Of a DNA stretch of 64,000 nucleotides, positions 59,278 through 64,000 are shown piece after piece. The DNA comes from JAJCYL01 sp963664285. GTDB taxonomy: Bacteria; Bacteroidota; Bacteroidia; Cytophagales; Cyclobacteriaceae. Position 1 is the first letter of the stretch. The number at the start of each line of letters is the position of its first letter. The position numbers and the translations under genes are program-made. The DNA lies in the NCBI GenBank assembly GCA_963664285.2, contig CAXXNX010000048.1, positions 23,072-87,071 on the forward strand, read 5' to 3'. Under the pieces are notes generated by a model. It saw only the letters and a list, made by a program, of their open reading frames with translations, ran no database searches and was not told where the DNA came from.

Positions 59278-61353
59278 TTAATGCTCAACTTTGTCTTTTG
59301 AAAGCTCAGCCAATAAGTACAAGCCTTCTTTCAGGAAAAGATCTTTTTCAAGAGTATACCCAGCGCTGCTTTCACCCTGGATTTCCGACTGATCAATTGA
59401 TTGACTAAGATCCCCCTCATTATTATTCCGGTTCTTCCTCTTCTTTTCTAGTTCATCGATTTCTTTTTTACGTTTTTCATAGTTTAATGAAATACTTGAT
59501 CGATTTCGTAACGCCTGAACTTCCCTGGCATCTTTAATATAGTCTTTCAAAACCTGATCAGTTTCTAACCTATCCTTAAAGAGAATTTTAAGATTTTCGA
59601 CCATTTCGGCTGATACATAGTTGGAAGCGCGGTAATAAGTTGATCGGATCTGATCCCATGGAAGCGCACTGGGTAGAGATCGTTCGCCATATTCTTCCAA
59701 ATCAACAAAACTGGGGAATTCAATATCCGGAGTGACACCCACGTTTTGTGTACTACTTCCGGTAATCCTGTAATATTTGGCCAGAGTTAGCTTCAGTTGA
59801 CCCAATTTTTCTTCTACTCGGGGCAGGAATTGATCCAGATTAACTAACTGCTGGACGCTTCCCTTTCCGTAGGTGACCTCCCCTATGATTACACCTCTTT
59901 TATAGTCTTGAATTGCTCCGGAGAATATCTCAGAAGCAGATGCACTGAACCGATTGACCATAACAGCAAGAGGTCCATCATAGGCTACATAACGGTCGTT
60001 ATCTTTCTGAATATCAATGCTCCCATTGGCATTTCTTACTTGTACAACCGGACCCTGTGGAATGAACAACCCAGTGAGCTCTGTTGCTTCTTGTAGTGAT
60101 CCGCCACCATTGTATCTCAAATCAATCATAATGCCATCAACGCCGTCCTCCGTAAGCTCCAGAACCAGCCTTTTTACATCTCTGGTAGTACTGGTATAGT
60201 TTGGATCTCCCTTGCTAGCTGCTTCAAAATCGATATAGAACATGGGGATCTTAATCACCCCTAGTTTGTAGGTACTATTATTTCTTGTGATAGGTATGAT
60301 CTGTTTTTTGGCTGACTGCTCCTCTAGCTTGATCTTATCACGAACTAGCTCAACTATGACAGATTCTGATGCTATCGGGGCATCGTGAGGTAAGATCTGC
60401 AGCTTTACAACTGTTCCTTTTGGTCCTCTGATGAGCTGTACGGCATCTTCTGTCCTCCATCCAAAAACATCGGTGAATTCCTTGTCATCTTCCTGTGCCA
60501 CACCAATTATGCGATCATCTTTGAATAGCTTTTTGCTTCTGTAGGCAGGCCCACCGGGCACTATATCAACTATGGTAATGTAGTTATTTAGATTGTTTAA
60601 CCTCGCTCCGATTCCTTCCAGTGTCAAACTCATATTGATCTTGAAATCTTCCGAAGATTTTGGTGAGAAGTAGTTGGTATGTGGATCAAAACGTTCTGAG
60701 AACGAATTTATGAATATCTGGAAGACATCATCAGCTTTATATTGCCTGATAATCTTTCCATATCGTTCATACCTTTTAGTTAGTGTTTCCCGAATGCTAT
60801 CCCATTCTTTACCGCCTAACTTTAAGCTGATGGCCTGGCTTTTTATGATTTTTCTCCATCGATCATCCAATTCTTCCCTGGTCTCAGCCCAAAGATATTT
60901 TTCCTGGTCTAAATCATAAAACTCATCAATAGTAAAATCGATTTCATTTTCAAGATCGGTTAATATTTTCTCAATCCTTTCATATAATCTCTCGCGATAG
61001 ATTCTAAAAATTTGAAAAGGGACATCTACCTCCCCCTGTTTCAGGTCATCGTCCAATTGATTGCGATACTTTTCGAAGTAATCGATATCAGATTTCAAAA
61101 AGTAACCTTTAATATAGTCGAGTGACTCAAAGTAGTCGTCAAAGACTACAGAGGACAGCGAGTCATTAAGTTTTGTCTTTCGATAATGGCGCTGACCTAA
61201 AAGGTTCGCAACAACCAATGCTTCACTTCTATGTTTTTCAAGAGGGACAAGGAGGGTAGTATCACTTTCAAATAATTCTGTCACTACTGGCTGCACCCTG
61301 GATACTCCGAAAAAGAGCAATGCACCAAACACACTAAGAAAAACTACCTTCAT
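59278..61353 (-). CDS. S41-family tail-specific protease (Prc/CtpA type)
   Basis: 691 residues. An N-terminal hydrophobic segment (VVFLSVFGALLFFGVSRV) serves as signal or anchor, so it acts in the periplasm. Domain order: helical N-terminal domain (about 40-230, containing FSERFDPHTNYFSP), PDZ domain (about 240-325, LEGIGARLNNLNNYITIVDIV), S41 catalytic core with GIMIDLRYNGGGSLQEA, the nucleophile in NRFSASASEIF and the general-base Lys in GEVTYGKGSVQQ, then a C-terminal coiled, highly charged extension (DELEKKRKNRNNN). It degrades misfolded or tagged proteins. Intact, unlike its neighbours. Confidence 0.94.
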   Translation of the reverse strand: MKVVFLSVFGALLFFGVSRVQPVVTELFESDTTLLVPLEKHRSEALVVANLLGQRHYRKTKLNDSLSSVVFDDYFESLDYIKGYFLKSDIDYFEKYRNQLDDDLKQGEVDVPFQIFRIYRERLYERIEKILTDLENEIDFTIDEFYDLDQEKYLWAETREELDDRWRKIIKSQAISLKLGGKEWDSIRETLTKRYERYGKIIRQYKADDVFQIFINSFSERFDPHTNYFSPKSSEDFKINMSLTLEGIGARLNNLNNYITIVDIVPGGPAYRSKKLFKDDRIIGVAQEDDKEFTDVFGWRTEDAVQLIRGPKGTVVKLQILPHDAPIASESVIVELVRDKIKLEEQSAKKQIIPITRNNSTYKLGVIKIPMFYIDFEAASKGDPNYTSTTRDVKRLVLELTEDGVDGIMIDLRYNGGGSLQEATELTGLFIPQGPVVQVRNANGSIDIQKDNDRYVAYDGPLAVMVNRFSASASEIFSGAIQDYKRGVIIGEVTYGKGSVQQLVNLDQFLPRVEEKLGQLKLTLAKYYRITGSSTQNVGVTPDIEFPSFVDLEEYGERSLPSALPWDQIRSTYYRASNYVSAEMVENLKILFKDRLETDQVLKDYIKDAREVQALRNRSSISLNYEKRKKEIDELEKKRKNRNNNEGDLSQSIDQSEIQGESSAGYTLEKDLFLKEGLYLLAELSKDKVEH

Positions 61354-61710
61354 TTCACTTATTTAAATTAGCGATGATTCTTACTAAAGTTGGTATACGT
61401 TACAGCGACAATAATGGTCAAAAATAATGCCATAAGGTAACAAAAAGGCCCTAAACCCCCTGATTTAACAAAAACTAACAATTGACTACATGTTTTATAC
61501 AACTCATTCACTTTGATTTGGGATCATGCTTCCAATCATGGAATTTTAGAAGAATAACCTATTCAAGACTTTTGACAATTACCATAACAGACCGCAAACG
61601 AAGAAGGTCATTCCACGGCTTGACCAGAGTATCTCTCAAGGTACAGTTCTACTAAGGAATGACGATCTTCTTATAAATTTCAATTATAAAGATTTATAAG
61701 TAAACCGATT
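61354..61710. repeat. Intergenic region with an imperfect inverted repeat
   Basis: 357 bp without a gene. An inverted pair lies at 61601-61614 (AAGAAGGTCATTCC) and 61656-61672 (GGAATGACGATCTTCTT), with a 3-base difference. It encloses CACGGCTTGACC. This resembles a dispersed intergenic repeat. It also must hold the divergent promoters of the protease and the permease gene. Confidence 0.5.
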
Positions 61711-64000
61711 ATGCTCAATAACTACCTAAAGATTGCTATTCGAAATCTGATCAGACACAAACCTCATACGGTTTTAAATACACTCAGTTTATCCATAGGA
61801 ATAGCCTGTGGTATTCTCATTTTACTATTCATTAATGAAGAGCTAACTTTTGATTCATTTCATTCCAAAGCTGACAGAATTTACAGAGTTTGGTTGGAGG
61901 AGAAATATGAAGGGGAAGACTTTGTTAATAGCGTAACCCCGTTGGTATTGGCGAGTGAACTAAAGTCAAACTTTCCGGAGGTAAAGTCAGTAACTCAATA
62001 CCATCCCAGTAATACCATTGTCAAAATAGGTGAAGAGTCTTTCAGTGAGACCTTAAACCTGGTAAGCCCTGATTTCTTTGAGATATTTGATTTTCAGTTA
62101 ATTGCTGGTAGTGTGATTTCGATCTTTACTGATCGTAATGATATCGTGCTCTCCCAAGACCATGCGATAAAATATTTTGGGCAGAATGATCCTATTGGGG
62201 AGATTCTTGAGGTTCAAATAGGCGACGGATATCATCCAATGACCGTGAAGGCTATTATTGAGCCGCCGTCAAATTCAAGCATTCAATTTGACTTATTAGT
62301 ATCAAATCTTAATAACGACAAACTTTTTAGGGAGGGCCTTTTGAGAAGCTGGTACAATGTAATTACCGAGACCTATATATTGACGGATGTGCCCATGAAG
62401 GAAATGGAAACTAAGTTCCCTGCTTTCGTTCAGCAATCCCTGGGTGAAAACTATGAAGAAGGTTCCTATGTTTTTCATTTACAGCCTTTGAAGGATATTC
62501 ATTTGAATACTGAGATCCCGACTGGTAATGTTCCGGTGAGTGACCCGCAATATGCCTACATCCTGGGCTTCATAGCGCTCTTTATCATACTGTTGGGGAG
62601 CATCAATTTCGTGACTTTAAGTATCGGTAAATCTATTTACAGGGCAAAAGAGGTTGGGATTAGAAAAGTGTCCGGAGCTGTGAAATCACAATTGGTAACC
62701 CAGTTTTTAAGTGAGTCATTGGTTATTGCGGTTTTGTCAGGTCTGATAGGGTTAGTATTGACTTACCTGGTATTGCCGGTATTCAATGAGTTAGCCAACA
62801 AGCAGCTGGAACTAACCTTGACACCTTTCATATTGATCGTTTTCGCAGTCCTTGTGGTAATTATCGGCTTGGGAGCAGGTATTTATCCGGCAGTAGTTTT
62901 AGCAAATTTCAAACCAATCACTGTCCTTAAGGGTAATGTGAATGTAGGCCGGGGAAAGCAAAATTTCAGAAAGGGCATGGTCATCATTCAGTTTGTGATC
63001 TCCATTTTCCTGCTATCTACCACACTTTTGATGCATCGCCAACTGGATTTCATTCAAAGCAAAAATCTTGGCTATGATTCAGAATCAATTTTATTGGTGT
63101 CTGTAAATGCCCCTTTCAAGGGAGGACTGTTTGCCACCATCGAAAATGCCTACCAATCGGCGCTTCTTTACAAGCGAGAGCTTGATCAAAACCCCAATGT
63201 TATCTCTGCTGGGATTGCCTATCAAAAATTCGGAGATCTTAGTTGGGTAGCAATTGGCTTCAAAGATCAATCTGATAATTATCGTAATATCAATCATAAC
63301 ATAATCGATTTTGATCTTTTTGAGACCATGGGATTAGAAATGGTGGCTGGTCGCCCATTTGATAAGAATATATCTTCCGATGCAACTACAGCGGTTATTG
63401 TCAACGAAGCCGCGGTGAGGTATTTTGGATGGGATAATCCCCTGGAGGGAAATTTTGAGGGCAAACGATTTGCCAGTCATCAAATCATAGGGGTGGTCAA
63501 AGACTTTAATTATCAGTCGCTCCATGGTAAAATTGAACCACTGGTAATGACTGTGAACCCGGAGCTTATATTAAGAGGAGCAGAGGACGTTATGATCTCG
63601 TCTTCTATTGCACCCTCCCTGCATATAAAAGTGTACCAGGAGAATCTTTCGATCGCGACAAAGGAAATTCAAAATAGTTGGGAATCAGTTTTCCCCAATC
63701 AACCCTTCACTTTTGACTTTCTCGATGAGAGACTAAAAACTCAGTATGAACAGGAGGAGAGCTTAAGACAAATTGTGAGTTACTCTTCAATCCTCGCGTT
63801 GGTGATTGGGGCATTGGGTCTGTTCGGTTTGGTTACCCTCGCTATTAATGGGAGGATAAAAGAGATCGGTATTCGAAAAGTGCTTGGCGCTTCAGCAGGA
63901 AACCTGTTCTGGCTCCTTTCCAAGGATTATGTGATCATGATCATTTTAGCATTGATACTCAGTGTGCCCTTTAGTATTTTCTTTATCAGTGACTGGCTCT
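61711..64000 (+). CDS. FtsX/MacB-like ABC transporter permease, partial
   Basis: At least 763 codons are open to the window end; the C-terminus is cut off. It begins MLNNYLKIAIRNLIRHKPHTVLN, then a membrane helix (SLSIGIACGILILLF), a periplasmic MacB-PCD-like domain, three helices around residues 285-400 (YILGFIALFIILLGSINF; ESLVIAVLSGLIG; FILIVFAVLVVIIGL), a second periplasmic domain and the start of another helix block (ILALVIGALGLFGLVTL, then GRIKEIGIRKVLGAS). This eight-helix tandem FtsX layout is typical of Bacteroidota. It presumably needs a separate ATPase and acts in efflux or envelope stress; the substrate is unknown. Confidence 0.92.
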   Translation, partial: MLNNYLKIAIRNLIRHKPHTVLNTLSLSIGIACGILILLFINEELTFDSFHSKADRIYRVWLEEKYEGEDFVNSVTPLVLASELKSNFPEVKSVTQYHPSNTIVKIGEESFSETLNLVSPDFFEIFDFQLIAGSVISIFTDRNDIVLSQDHAIKYFGQNDPIGEILEVQIGDGYHPMTVKAIIEPPSNSSIQFDLLVSNLNNDKLFREGLLRSWYNVITETYILTDVPMKEMETKFPAFVQQSLGENYEEGSYVFHLQPLKDIHLNTEIPTGNVPVSDPQYAYILGFIALFIILLGSINFVTLSIGKSIYRAKEVGIRKVSGAVKSQLVTQFLSESLVIAVLSGLIGLVLTYLVLPVFNELANKQLELTLTPFILIVFAVLVVIIGLGAGIYPAVVLANFKPITVLKGNVNVGRGKQNFRKGMVIIQFVISIFLLSTTLLMHRQLDFIQSKNLGYDSESILLVSVNAPFKGGLFATIENAYQSALLYKRELDQNPNVISAGIAYQKFGDLSWVAIGFKDQSDNYRNINHNIIDFDLFETMGLEMVAGRPFDKNISSDATTAVIVNEAAVRYFGWDNPLEGNFEGKRFASHQIIGVVKDFNYQSLHGKIEPLVMTVNPELILRGAEDVMISSSIAPSLHIKVYQENLSIATKEIQNSWESVFPNQPFTFDFLDERLKTQYEQEESLRQIVSYSSILALVIGALGLFGLVTLAINGRIKEIGIRKVLGASAGNLFWLLSKDYVIMIILALILSVPFSIFFISDWL

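Noticed and set aside
1..64000. CRISPR arrays, tRNA or rRNA genes, phage genes and conjugation genes
   Set aside because: I looked for regularly spaced repeats, tRNA-like T-loops and typical structural or relaxase motifs on both strands and saw none. A covariance-model search could still find a small RNA that I missed.

Overview
The window looks like a chromosome segment of a Bacteroidota bacterium, most likely a marine-type Cytophagia lineage. Support comes from two large proteins with PKD-type or similar repeats and the C-terminal gliding/type IX secretion sorting domain (CHU_C type), a PorP/SprF outer-membrane protein directly behind one of them, a SufS/SufU-like pair, a WG-repeat protein, a TAnnTTTG-type promoter and a moderately AT-rich base composition. 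I cannot name the genus.

The main feature is insertion sequences. I count six copies of an IS1380-family element (about 1.62 kb, TTAA target duplications), five of an IS1595-family element (about 1.08 kb, 8-bp duplications), three of an IS30-family element (about 1.1 kb), one truncated IS1182/IS5-like element and one 164-bp MITE. Together they fill about 19.7 kb, or 31% of the window. Most copies within a family are nearly identical, so expansion was recent. In several cases the host gene can be rejoined across the element by removing it and one copy of the target duplication.

Layout. 1-9.3 kb: end of an acyl-CoA dehydrogenase, a conserved protein, thioredoxin, a ComEA-like helix-hairpin-helix gene split by IS1380, hemA and a WG-repeat protein. 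9.3-12.1 kb: truncated IS1182-like transposase abutting IS1380. 12.1-17.3 kb: glycosyltransferase, YbaB, CHU_C-type cargo protein, hisS. 17.4-24.8 kb: IS30, then a large PKD adhesin broken by IS1595, a stop and a frameshift, followed by PorP/SprF. 24.9-34.5 kb: DUF2059 protein, CCA-adding enzyme, IS30, IS1595, TPR protein, MFS transporter, two IS1595 copies in opposite orientation, DNA polymerase IV. 34.5-41 kb: LysE exporter, TfoX-like protein, NAD-dependent epimerase, SufU/SufS, BNR-repeat protein, a scrambled short-chain dehydrogenase and a HicB/HicA pair. 41-59 kb: a very disrupted stretch (sulfotransferase, TPP enzyme, macro-domain protein, pyruvate dehydrogenase E2, DinB-like protein, DUF1080 protein, nucleoside permease, M28 peptidase) with four IS1380, one IS30 and one IS1595 copies. 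59-64 kb: an intact S41 protease and the start of an FtsX/MacB-type permease.

Many genes and IS copies carry single-base insertions or deletions, mostly in short homopolymers. Some are biological: two IS1595 copies share the same frameshift, and there are nonsense codons, IS insertions and fragment scars. The density in 43-59 kb, including three +1 shifts in an otherwise well-conserved pdhC, also fits residual assembly error. I keep both readings open. I found no CRISPR array, tRNA or rRNA, and no convincing novel multigene system. The most unusual items are the scrambled dehydrogenase locus, the IS-end discordances that imply rearrangement, hairpins guarding the transposase starts, and the IS inserted at the centre of a palindrome upstream of dinB.
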